Source of the DNA: Rhodococcus triatomae
GTDB taxonomy: Bacteria; Actinomycetota; Actinomycetes; Mycobacteriales; Mycobacteriaceae
Direction of reading: 5' to 3'
Length of the DNA: 64,000 nt
Assembly (NCBI RefSeq): GCF_014217785.1
Contig: NZ_CP048814.1
Span: 1,302,001-1,366,000 of the forward strand
Shown here: positions 52,392-59,693 of the stretch, in pieces
Layout: each line of letters opens with the position of its first letter
Position numbering within the stretch: position 1 is the stretch's first letter
Made by a program: the position numbers and the translations under genes
Notes under the pieces: model-generated
Seen by the model: the letters and a program-made list of their open reading frames with translations, nothing else
Database searches by the model: none
What the model was told of the DNA's origin: nothing

Positions 52392-53792
52392 ATGACGGAA
52401 GTACACCGACTCGCCGAGTTCGTCACCCGCGCCCGATTCGACCAGATCAGCGACACCGCGCTGCAGCAGTTGAAGATTCGCGTCCTCGACACGCTGGGTG
52501 TCGCCATCGGCGCCCTCGACGCCCCACCACTGATCGCGATCAGGGAACTGATCGACGACCTCGGCGGCACACCGTCCGCCACACTCGTCGGCGGCGGGCG
52601 AACCGCACCCGATCGCGCCGCGTTCTACAACGGCGCACTCAGCCGCTACCTCGACTACATGGACTCCTACATCGCACCGAAGGAAACCAACCACCCGTCC
52701 GACAACCTCGGTGCCGTGCTCGCATCCGCCGAGAGCGTGGGTGCCGACGGCCGGGAGTTCCTCACCGCGCTCGCCGTCGCCTACCAGGTCCACACCCGCC
52801 TGTCGGACGTTGCGCCCGTGCGCGACAAGGGGTTCGATCACACCACCCAGGGCGCCTACGCAGCCGCGGCGGCCGCGGCCAAGGCGCTCGGCCTCGACAC
52901 GGAACAGGTCGCGAATGCGATCGCCATCGCGGGTACCGCCAACAACGCGCTGCGGGTGACCCGCACCGGCAACCTGTCGCACTGGAAGGGCCTGGCCTAC
53001 CCCAACACCGCCAAGGAAGGGGTCTTCGCCGCGCTCCTCGCCGCGCGCGGCATCACCGGACCGGAGGAGGTGTTCGAGGGCAACAAGGGGTTCAAGCACA
53101 CCATCGCAGGCGAGTTCGAGATCGATTGGTCCGCAGAGGATCTCGAGTCGGTGCTACGCACCATCGTCAAGAAGCACAATGCCGAGATCCACTCCCAGTC
53201 CGCACTGGACGCGGCCCTCGACATCCGGGCCCAGGACGGCTTCTCGGTCCGTGCCGTCGACCGGGTGGAACTGAAGACCTTCGATGTCGCGTACTCGATC
53301 ATCGGCGGGGGCGAGGAGGGCGGCAAGCACACGATCCGGACCAAGGAGGAAGCCGACCACTCCCTGCCGTACATGCTCGCCGTCGCACTGCTCGACGGCC
53401 GCGTGACACCCGACCAGTACGAACCCGAGCGCATCGTCGCCGACGACGTCCAGGACCTGCTCGCGAAGGTGCACGTACAACCGGATCCCGAGCTCACCGC
53501 ACGGTTCCCCGGGCTGCTGCCGGCGGAACTGCGGGTGGTCCTCGCCGACGGCACCGTGTTCACCGCGAGCCGCGACGACTACGAGGGATTCTTCACCGAC
53601 CCGCTCGACTGGACCGTGGCACGGGAGAAGTTCGACTCGCTCGCGGCGCCGTTCGCTCCCTCGGAGCTCCGGGATCGCATCGCGGACACCGTCGCCGACC
53701 TCGAGAACCGGCGGGTCGCCGACGTCACCGCCCTTCTCGCGGAGGTCGGAACCACCCGCACCGTCGCGGAACTGACCGAATCGGCCACCTGA
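52392..53792 (+). CDS. MmgE/PrpD-family dehydratase/decarboxylase-like protein
   Basis: A 466-residue MmgE/PrpD protein. The family includes 2-methylcitrate dehydratase, cis-aconitate decarboxylase and iminodisuccinate epimerase. Typical blocks are DTLGVAIGALDAPP, ALSRYLDYMDSYIAPKETNH (with the conserved D-x-x-D), HPSDNLGAVLASAESVGADG and HNAEIHSQSALDAALDIR. No prpBC (methylcitrate cycle) genes are nearby, so propionate use is not supported. It is the first gene of an operon with a phosphosulfolactate-synthase-like gene. The ATG at 52392 follows AGAAGGAG. Confidence 0.9.
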   Translation: MTEVHRLAEFVTRARFDQISDTALQQLKIRVLDTLGVAIGALDAPPLIAIRELIDDLGGTPSATLVGGGRTAPDRAAFYNGALSRYLDYMDSYIAPKETNHPSDNLGAVLASAESVGADGREFLTALAVAYQVHTRLSDVAPVRDKGFDHTTQGAYAAAAAAAKALGLDTEQVANAIAIAGTANNALRVTRTGNLSHWKGLAYPNTAKEGVFAALLAARGITGPEEVFEGNKGFKHTIAGEFEIDWSAEDLESVLRTIVKKHNAEIHSQSALDAALDIRAQDGFSVRAVDRVELKTFDVAYSIIGGGEEGGKHTIRTKEEADHSLPYMLAVALLDGRVTPDQYEPERIVADDVQDLLAKVHVQPDPELTARFPGLLPAELRVVLADGTVFTASRDDYEGFFTDPLDWTVAREKFDSLAAPFAPSELRDRIADTVADLENRRVADVTALLAEVGTTRTVAELTESAT

Positions 53793-53848
53793 GCACACGT
53801 CCCGAGCGCACACCCCCACCACCGGATCGACCGACAGGAGGATCGACC

Positions 53849-54727
53849 ATGACCACACTCGACGATCGCCCGACCACCACCATCGGCACGACCACCACGA
53901 CACCGACCACGGCCTTCGACTTCGTCCCCCGGGCGCACCGCCCGGCCAAGCCGCGGACCTACGGGCTCACCGAGGTACGTGGGCCCTACTACTCGACCTA
54001 CGGCACCCGCCACCTGCAGGACGTCCTCGAGGTCGCCGGCCAATGGGTCGACGGCGTCAAGTGGGCGGGCGGCTCGTTCGCCCTCCTGCCCCGCGAGCAG
54101 GTGCGCGCGTTCAGCGACGTCGCCCACGAACACGGCGCCTACATCTCGTCCGGCGGGTGGATCGAGACCGTGCTGCGCTACGGCGAGCAGTATGTCGACG
54201 CCTACCTGAAGGAGGCCAAGGAGGTGGGGTTCGACGTCATCGAGATCTCCACCGGATTCATCTCCGTCCCGACGTCGGGACTGCTGCGCCTGGTGGAGAA
54301 GGTGAAGAAGGCCGGGCTGAAGGCCAAGCCGGAATTGGGTATCCAGTTCGGCTCGGGCGGCGACTCCACCGAGGCCGAACTCGCCGCCGAGGGCAAGAAG
54401 GACGTCGGTGACCTCATCGAACGGGCGAAACGAGCCCTGGACGCGGGGGCGGACATCATCATGATCGAGTCCGAGGGCATCACCGAGAACGTGACGGACT
54501 GGAACACCGGCGCGGTCGCGCAGATCATCAACGGCGTCGGGCTCGAGCACGTGATGTTCGAGGCGGCCGATCCGCTCGTCTTCGAGTGGTACATCAAGAA
54601 CTACGGCAACGAGGTCAACCTCTTCGTCGACCACTCCCAGGTGCTGCAGCTCGAGGGCTTGCGCCAGAACATCTGGGGCAACAAGAGCACGTGGGGCCGC
54701 ATCGTCAACCCGGTGTTCGGTGACTGA
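53849..54727 (+). CDS. Phosphosulfolactate synthase (ComA)-like protein
   Basis: A 292-residue TIM-barrel protein of the ComA family, which adds sulfite to phosphoenolpyruvate to give phosphosulfolactate in coenzyme M synthesis. The core is clear: PRTYGLTEVRGPYYSTYG, DGVKWAGGSF, AYISSGGWIETVLRYG, GFDVIEISTGFISVP, KPELGIQFGSGGD and MIESEGIT. Actinobacteria do not make coenzyme M in the classical way, and plant HSA32 is a relative with another role. The reaction here is therefore open. A Thr-rich N-terminus of about 25 residues precedes the domain. The ATG at 53849 follows ACAGGAGGA, 57 bases after the MmgE/PrpD gene. Confidence 0.85.
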   Translation: MTTLDDRPTTTIGTTTTTPTTAFDFVPRAHRPAKPRTYGLTEVRGPYYSTYGTRHLQDVLEVAGQWVDGVKWAGGSFALLPREQVRAFSDVAHEHGAYISSGGWIETVLRYGEQYVDAYLKEAKEVGFDVIEISTGFISVPTSGLLRLVEKVKKAGLKAKPELGIQFGSGGDSTEAELAAEGKKDVGDLIERAKRALDAGADIIMIESEGITENVTDWNTGAVAQIINGVGLEHVMFEAADPLVFEWYIKNYGNEVNLFVDHSQVLQLEGLRQNIWGNKSTWGRIVNPVFGD

Positions 54728-54740
54728 GCACGACCCGTGA

Positions 54741-54785
54741 CACGAGTTCGCGGCCCTCCCACCAGGGAAGGGCCGCGAATTCGTG
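54741..54785 (+). terminator. Terminator of the MmgE/PrpD-ComA operon
   Basis: Arms 54741-54757 and 54769-54785 pair over 17 bp with one G-U wobble, 14 bases after the ComA-like stop. It also separates this operon from the convergent tRNA genes. Confidence 0.75.
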
Positions 54786-54802
54786 TGAAGTTGTGTACCG
54801 AA

Positions 54803-54879
54803 TGGTGGCCAGGGCCGGGATCGAACCGGCGACCTTCCGCTTTTCAGGCGGACGCTCGTACCAACTGAGCTACCTGGCC
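54803..54879 (-). tRNA. tRNA-Phe (anticodon GAA)
   Basis: The acceptor arms GGCCAGG and CCTGGCC pair fully, the anticodon loop is CTGAAAA (GAA), and the T-arm reads GGTTCGATCC. The 3' CCA is encoded. It is the last gene of a Glu-Asp-Phe cluster on the minus strand. Confidence 0.95.
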
Positions 54880-54931
54880 GGACGGCACCCGAACCGAATG
54901 CCTACGCACGACGCCGTTTCCGACGTCCTTG

Positions 54932-55005
54932 CGACCCTGACGGGACTCGAACCCGCGACCTCCGCCGTGACAGGGCGGCGCGCTAACCAACTGCGCCACA
55001 GGGCC
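54932..55005 (-). tRNA. tRNA-Asp (anticodon GTC)
   Basis: The acceptor stem GGCCCTG/CAGGGTC includes one G-U pair, the anticodon loop is CTGTCAC (GTC), and the T-arm reads GGTTCGAGTCC. CCA is not encoded. It lies between the Glu and Phe genes. Confidence 0.95.
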
Positions 55006-55078
55006 TTGCTTGTACTGCGTTCCTGCTTGTCACATTCTTGCTCGTCACACTTTACTGCACGCTCGACACAGTCGAACG

Positions 55079-55151
55079 TACCCCCTACGGGATTCGAACC
55101 CGCGCTACCGCCTTGAAAGGGCGGCGTCCTAGGCCGCTAGACGAAGGGGGC
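55079..55151 (-). tRNA. tRNA-Glu (anticodon TTC)
   Basis: The acceptor stem GCCCCCT/AGGGGGT ends in a G-U pair, the anticodon loop is CTTTCAA (TTC), and the T-arm reads GGTTCGAATCC. CCA is not encoded. It is first in the Glu-Asp-Phe cluster. Confidence 0.95.
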
Positions 55152-55307
55152 CCGCCGGATCTCTCCGAACCTGTTTCTCAACGGCTTCCGTTGGGAGCTC
55201 CGATAGCTTAGGACACCGCGAAGGAAATTCCCAAATCAGCAGGTCGACGACCCTGAGCGGCAGGTCGAGGCATTGCCCGCACCCCGGGACGCCCACTCCG
55301 AACGCGG

Positions 55308-55962
55308 CTACCCCACCACCTCGGACACGATCGGCGGCCAGCCGTCGCGATGGAACTTCTCGAGCCACTCCGGCGCCGCGATTCCTTCGAGGATCACTTC
55401 GAGCGCCTCCTCGAACCGCTCCGCCAGCAGATCGTCCTCCTTGGTGAAGTCCGTCAGGAACCGCTGCCCGGCCAGGCTCGACGACAGCACTCGCATGAAT
55501 CGTTCCGGCGTGGCTCCAGGCCGCAGCGTGCCCTCGTCCGCCGCGCGCATCGCCAGCTGGTACGCCGCGCCGCCCCACACCTTCGATCCGCCCTCCTGGA
55601 CGTCGGGGTAGAACTCAGGCTCGACGATGAGACGGAACTCGGCGCGCACGATCACACTCGACCGGAAGAGATTCGCCAGATCCACGACGAGTCCGTGCAG
55701 CGCCTCGAGCGCGCCGACATCGGTGCGCTCGGTCCAGCGCCGGGTGAGTTCGGAGAACCGGCCGACCCCCCGCCGCGAGAACGGCCTTGGCGAGGTCTTC
55801 CTTCGACTGGAAGTGGAAGTACATCGCGCCCTTGGTCGCGTTCGAACCCTCGAGGATCGTGTTCACGGACGCAGCCGCGTACCCGCGTTTGGCGAACTCG
55901 ACTGCCGCCGATTCCACCAGCGCCGCACGGGTGCGTTTCGCGCGCTCCTGTTGACGTGCCAT
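55308..55962 (-). pseudogene. TetR regulator (gamma-butyrolactone-receptor-like) with a one-base frameshift
   Basis: Two minus-strand frames together make one TetR protein. The first encodes the N-terminus, RAKRTRAALVESAAVEFAKR then GATKGAMYFHFQSKEDLAKAV-like residues, a helix-turn-helix close to ScbR/ArpA-type gamma-butyrolactone receptors. The second encodes a normal ligand domain (DLANLFRSSVIVRAEFRLIV to the stop at 55308). They join if one G is removed from a run of six (C run at 55766-55771 on the plus strand), giving AAGVGRFSELTRRWTERTDV across the junction and an intact 217-residue protein. The cause may be a real mutation, phase variation or a sequencing error. Confidence 0.8.
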
Positions 55963-56137
55963 GCGGTCGATCCCTCCAGCAGGGTGTCGAGTCCTCCGCC
56001 TGGTAGGCCGAAGACCCTCGACACCCAGTATTCACTACCACAGGGCACCCTCCGTGAGCAGTCCGTCGTCGACGGCCTTTATCACGGCGATCAGCGCCCC
56101 GCAGGGAAATCGCTCGACTCGCTGAAAACACACCAAG

Positions 56138-56146
56138 TGGTATAAT
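56138..56146 (+). promoter_or_regulatory. Extended -10 promoter for tRNA-Lys
   Basis: TGGTATAAT contains a perfect TATAAT (56141-56146) with the extended-10 TG, in an AT-rich patch unlike its surroundings. No canonical -35 is present. Transcription would start near 56153, about 110 bases before the tRNA, leaving a leader to be processed. Confidence 0.65.
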
Positions 56147-56261
56147 TTCGATCGGCTCGGGTGCGCCTCAGGGGGTGCGCACCCGAGCTCACCCGCACCC
56201 GGGCCGGGGTTCGGACACGGTTACGCGTTCGGCCGCACCGCCCATTAGACTCTGGCTCCGC

Positions 56262-56337
56262 GCCCCTATAGCTCAGTTGGTAGAGCTACGGACTTTTAAT
56301 CCGCAGGTCCCAGGTTCGAGCCCTGGTGGGGGCACCA
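56262..56337 (+). tRNA. tRNA-Lys (anticodon TTT)
   Basis: The acceptor arms GCCCCTA and TGGGGGC pair with one G-U, the anticodon loop is CTTTTAA (TTT), and the T-arm reads GGTTCGAGCC. The 3' CCA is encoded. It faces away from the Glu-Asp-Phe cluster. Confidence 0.94.
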
Positions 56338-56484
56338 GAACATTGCCTGTCACACCGGCACCTCCCCTCGACGAGCAGCTCGGGCGAGGTGTCTCGCCGC
56401 CCGGCCGTCGAGGTTGGTGGGCCTGGTCGAGTGTTCCGCACCGATGCGGCACGACCCCCGGCGCCCGCAGGACTCGGGCGCTAC

Positions 56485-57057
56485 TCACACCGGATCCGTC
56501 GGCCCCTCGGCCAGCCGCTCGGTGCGCAGTTCGTCGACCTCGCGCCCCCGTCGCCGGTACATCACGTTCAAGGCGACCACGACGGCGAACAGCACTGCCC
56601 CGGCGATCGCGCCGACCAGACTCGCGCCACGGAATCCCGGCGCATCGACGTCCATGATCCGCTCCCCCGCGTGCGCCCCACTTCCACCGCCCAGGACGAC
56701 GGTGAGCGTGAGCAGGTTCGGGATCGCCGCGACGAGACCGAGTACCGCGACGGTGATCGCCAGCCATCGGACCTTGCGGCGTCTGCGCATCCGCCACGCG
56801 AACCAGAACATCACCAGAGGCGTGAAGGTGCAGAGGGTGCCGAACAACAGGCCCCACAGGACCCCCCGCCCCATGCTCGCCGAAGCGAGTCCACCCATAC
56901 GCTGCGCCCACCACCGCGGCAGAAATGCGGACAGGACGAAATAGGTGATGACGAGCACGACGACCAGGACCGCGATCCAGATCGTCTTCTTCAGCCAGGG
57001 CGGCATTCCCGCTCGCGTCGACGCTTCCTGTGGTGGAGCACTCTCCGGTGTGGTCAT
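56485..57057 (-). CDS. Predicted membrane protein, four helices
   Basis: A 190-residue protein with a Pro/Glu-rich N-terminal tail (about 22 residues), then helices at about 24-46, 67-90, 99-122 and 146-168, and a charged C-terminus (RRRGREVDELRTERLAEG). I recognise no family with certainty; mycobacteria have similar conserved hypothetical membrane proteins near tRNA clusters. It is divergent from the desaturase gene. Confidence 0.65.
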   Translation of the reverse strand: MTTPESAPPQEASTRAGMPPWLKKTIWIAVLVVVLVITYFVLSAFLPRWWAQRMGGLASASMGRGVLWGLLFGTLCTFTPLVMFWFAWRMRRRRKVRWLAITVAVLGLVAAIPNLLTLTVVLGGGSGAHAGERIMDVDAPGFRGASLVGAIAGAVLFAVVVALNVMYRRRGREVDELRTERLAEGPTDPV

Positions 57058-57285
57058 TCACTGACTCCATCCAACGAATCGGTGGCAGGTTTGTGAGGCC
57101 GGCCAATATTGTCCCCCGGAATACGACGGCGCGGTGCGGAAACCAGACCACGTCACATATGGCCAGTACACTGTGTAACGGGCCACCGCGTCTCGACGAC
57201 GTAGTCCCGGCACGGAGGTTCGGGCACGGAGGTTACGGTCGAGTAGCCCGCCTGGGCCCGCCGCCGACAAGGCGTTTACCAACCA

Positions 57286-57301
57286 CCTACGGTGCCGTAG
57301 G
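57286..57301. promoter_or_regulatory. Palindrome CCTACGG-TG-CCGTAGG upstream of the desaturase gene
   Basis: A perfect 7-bp dyad with a two-base centre, 40 bases before the desaturase ATG, partly overlapping a possible -10 (TAGGGT, 57298-57303). It is a good candidate for a fatty-acid-responsive TetR or similar regulator. Confidence 0.5.
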
Positions 57302-57340
57302 GTGGGCCACAGTCAATTCGCGTACACGGAGGCATGTTTG

Positions 57341-58306
57341 ATGGCGAGGGACCTGACCCAACTCGAGCTCCTGCAAGAGCTGGCGCCGGTGGCCGAGGAG
57401 AACGTCAACCGCCACATCTCCATGGCCAAGGAATGGCACCCGCACGACTACGTCCCGTGGGACGAAGGCCGCAACTTCGCCGCGATGGGCGGGGTGGACT
57501 GGGACATCGAGCAGTCCCAGTTGGACGAGGTCGCCCGGGCAGCGATGATCACCAACCTTCTCACCGAGGACAACCTGCCCTCCTACCACCGTGAGATCGC
57601 GGAGAACTTCTCCCGCGACGGCGCCTGGGGCACCTGGGTCGGTCGGTGGACCGCGGAGGAGAACCGCCACGGCATCGTGATGCGCGACTACCTGGTCGTG
57701 ACCCGCGCGGTGGACCCCGTCGAGCTCGAGCGGGCCCGCATGGAACACATGACCAACGGCTTCGCGACGCCGGACGAGATCAACGAGTCCGGTGCCGGCT
57801 TCCTGCACTCGGTCTCGTACGTCACGTTCCAGGAGCTCGCCACTCGCGTGAGCCACCGCAACACCGGCAAGGCTTGCAAGGATCCGATCGCGGACAAGAT
57901 GCTCCAGCGCATCGCGGCCGACGAGAACCTGCACATGATCTTCTACCGCAACATGTGCGGTGCCGCGCTCGACCTGGCGCCCGATCAGACCCTCGAGGCG
58001 ATCAACAACATCGTCCAGAACTTCCAGATGCCCGGCGCCGGCATGCCGAACTTCCGCCGCAACGGCGTTCTCATGGCCAAGCACGGCATCTACGACCTGC
58101 GCCAGCACCTCGAAGAGGTCGTCATGCCCGTTCTGCGCAAGTGGAACATCTTCGAGCGCACCGACTTCACCGCGCGCGGTGAAGCGGTGCGGGAGAGCCT
58201 CGGAGCCTTCCTCGAGAACCTCGAAGGTCAGGCCACGAAGTTCGAGGAGCAGCGCGACCGGATGCTCGCCCGCGAGGCCAAGAAGCGCGAACAGCGCGCC
58301 TCCTGA
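57341..58306 (+). CDS. Acyl-ACP desaturase, DesA family
   Basis: A 321-residue ferritin-like di-iron desaturase similar to mycobacterial DesA1/DesA2. The iron ligands sit in WTAEENRHG (ExxH, about residue 108) and RIAADENLHM (about residue 192). HDYVPWDEGRNFA near residue 34 is typical. DesA proteins introduce double bonds into acyl-ACPs, feeding membrane lipid and meromycolate synthesis, and rely on a ferredoxin. The ATG at 57341 follows GGAGG; an upstream in-frame start adds 13 residues without a ribosome site. A palindrome precedes it. Confidence 0.92.
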   Translation: MARDLTQLELLQELAPVAEENVNRHISMAKEWHPHDYVPWDEGRNFAAMGGVDWDIEQSQLDEVARAAMITNLLTEDNLPSYHREIAENFSRDGAWGTWVGRWTAEENRHGIVMRDYLVVTRAVDPVELERARMEHMTNGFATPDEINESGAGFLHSVSYVTFQELATRVSHRNTGKACKDPIADKMLQRIAADENLHMIFYRNMCGAALDLAPDQTLEAINNIVQNFQMPGAGMPNFRRNGVLMAKHGIYDLRQHLEEVVMPVLRKWNIFERTDFTARGEAVRESLGAFLENLEGQATKFEEQRDRMLAREAKKREQRAS

Positions 58307-58355
58307 GGTAGCCCGCGGCACCGGAACCGGCGCCGCACCCCGTTCCACAGATATC

Positions 58356-58397
58356 CTGTGCCCGGTACCGGATCCTCGGTACCGGGCACAGTCTTTT
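58356..58397 (+). terminator. Intrinsic terminator after the desaturase gene
   Basis: Arms 58356-58370 and 58377-58391 pair perfectly over 15 bp around GATCCT, followed by TCTTTT. This is the only hairpin in the window with a clear U-tract. Confidence 0.88.
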
Positions 58398-58430
58398 CCC
58401 GTTCTCGAAGAAAGCAGCAGGTCCACCGTC

Positions 58431-59573
58431 GTGTCGCCCCTCCGCATCGGCTCGCTCGAACTGAAGAGCCCCGTCGTCCTCGCGCCGATGGCGGGCATCA
58501 CGAACGTGGCGTTCCGCACCCTGTGCAGGGAACTCGAGATCGAGCGGGCCGGGAGCACCTCGGGTCTGTACGTCTGCGAGATGGTGACCGCGCGGGCACT
58601 GGTGGAGCGGCAGCCCGCCACCATGCACATGACGACCTTCGGTCCGGACGAGACACCGCGCTCGCTGCAGCTCTACACGGTCGATCCGGACACCACCTAT
58701 GCGGCCGCCAAGATGATCGTCGACGAGAACCTCGCCGACCACATCGACATGAACTTCGGCTGCCCGGTACCGAAGGTCACCCGCAAGGGCGGCGGTGCCG
58801 CCCTGCCCTACAAGCGCACCCTGTTCGGGCGGATCGTCGCGGCCGCCGTCAAGGCCACGGCAGGCACCGACATCCCGGTCACCGTGAAGTTCCGGGTGGG
58901 GATCGACGAGGACCACCACACCCACCTGGATGCGGGCCGGATCGCCGCCGCGGAGGGGGCCGCAGCCGTCGCCCTGCATGCACGCACCGCCTCCCAGCGC
59001 TACTCCGGTACCGCGGACTGGGGCGAGATCGCCCGACTCAAGGAGCATGTCACCGACGTGCCGGTCCTCGGCAACGGCGACATCTTCGCCGCCGAGGACG
59101 CCGCCCGGATGATGGCGGACACCGGGTGCGACGGGGTCGTCGTCGGGCGTGGCTGCCTGGGGAGACCGTGGCTGTTCGCCGAGCTCAGCGCCGCGCTGAA
59201 TGGGCGTGAACAGCCGACCCCGCCGACGCTCGGCGAGGTCGCCTCCATCATTCGTCGCCATGCGGAACTCCTCGCCGCGCACCACGGCGAGGACAAGGGC
59301 CTGCGTGAACTCCGCAAGCACGTCTCCTGGTATCTGCGGGGGTTCCCGGCCGGGTCGGAACTCCGCGTCGCCATGGCACTGGTGAGCAATCTCACCGAAC
59401 TCGACGACCTGCTGACGAAACTGGACCCGACCATCCCCTTCCCGAAGGACGCCGAAGGCCCCCGTGGGCGCCAGGGCTCGCCCGGAAAGGTCGCACTTCC
59501 GGACGGGTGGCTCGACGATCCCGACGATCCGGTCGTTCCTGCCGGAGCGGACCTGATGCACTCCGGCGGATGA
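58431..59573 (+). CDS. dusB: tRNA-dihydrouridine synthase, DusB type
   Basis: A 380-residue FMN enzyme that reduces uridines in the tRNA D-loop. Features are LAPMAGITNVAFRTLCRE (FMN-binding), the catalytic Cys in MNFGCPVPKVTRKGGGAAL, RVGIDEDHHTHLDAGRIAA, and LGNGDIFAAEDAARMM with GRGCLGRPWLF. The C-terminal 40 residues are Pro/Asp-rich. The GTG at 58431 gives the standard N-terminus (LRIGSLELKSPVVLAPMAG). It stands between the desaturase terminator and the LCP gene. Confidence 0.92.
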   Translation: MSPLRIGSLELKSPVVLAPMAGITNVAFRTLCRELEIERAGSTSGLYVCEMVTARALVERQPATMHMTTFGPDETPRSLQLYTVDPDTTYAAAKMIVDENLADHIDMNFGCPVPKVTRKGGGAALPYKRTLFGRIVAAAVKATAGTDIPVTVKFRVGIDEDHHTHLDAGRIAAAEGAAAVALHARTASQRYSGTADWGEIARLKEHVTDVPVLGNGDIFAAEDAARMMADTGCDGVVVGRGCLGRPWLFAELSAALNGREQPTPPTLGEVASIIRRHAELLAAHHGEDKGLRELRKHVSWYLRGFPAGSELRVAMALVSNLTELDDLLTKLDPTIPFPKDAEGPRGRQGSPGKVALPDGWLDDPDDPVVPAGADLMHSGG

Positions 59574-59693
59574 CGTTCCCGGTGGTCGGCGCCCGCGCGG
59601 CAGACGTGGTCCGTCGTCCACCGATCAGTACTATGGCTGCAGCCCGCACCACAGGCGGGTAGCCAGTCGACGGAGAGAGAGCGGGGTGAGCCG

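Noticed and set aside
52392-53792. Annotation as 2-methylcitrate dehydratase (prpD)
   Set aside because: The family is mixed in function, and no methylcitrate synthase or lyase gene is adjacent; the partner is a ComA-like gene.
54803-56337. tRNA genes as a prophage or island attachment site
   Set aside because: No integrase, no direct repeat of a tRNA 3' end and no change in gene style were found nearby. The cluster order looks like the normal actinobacterial chromosome.
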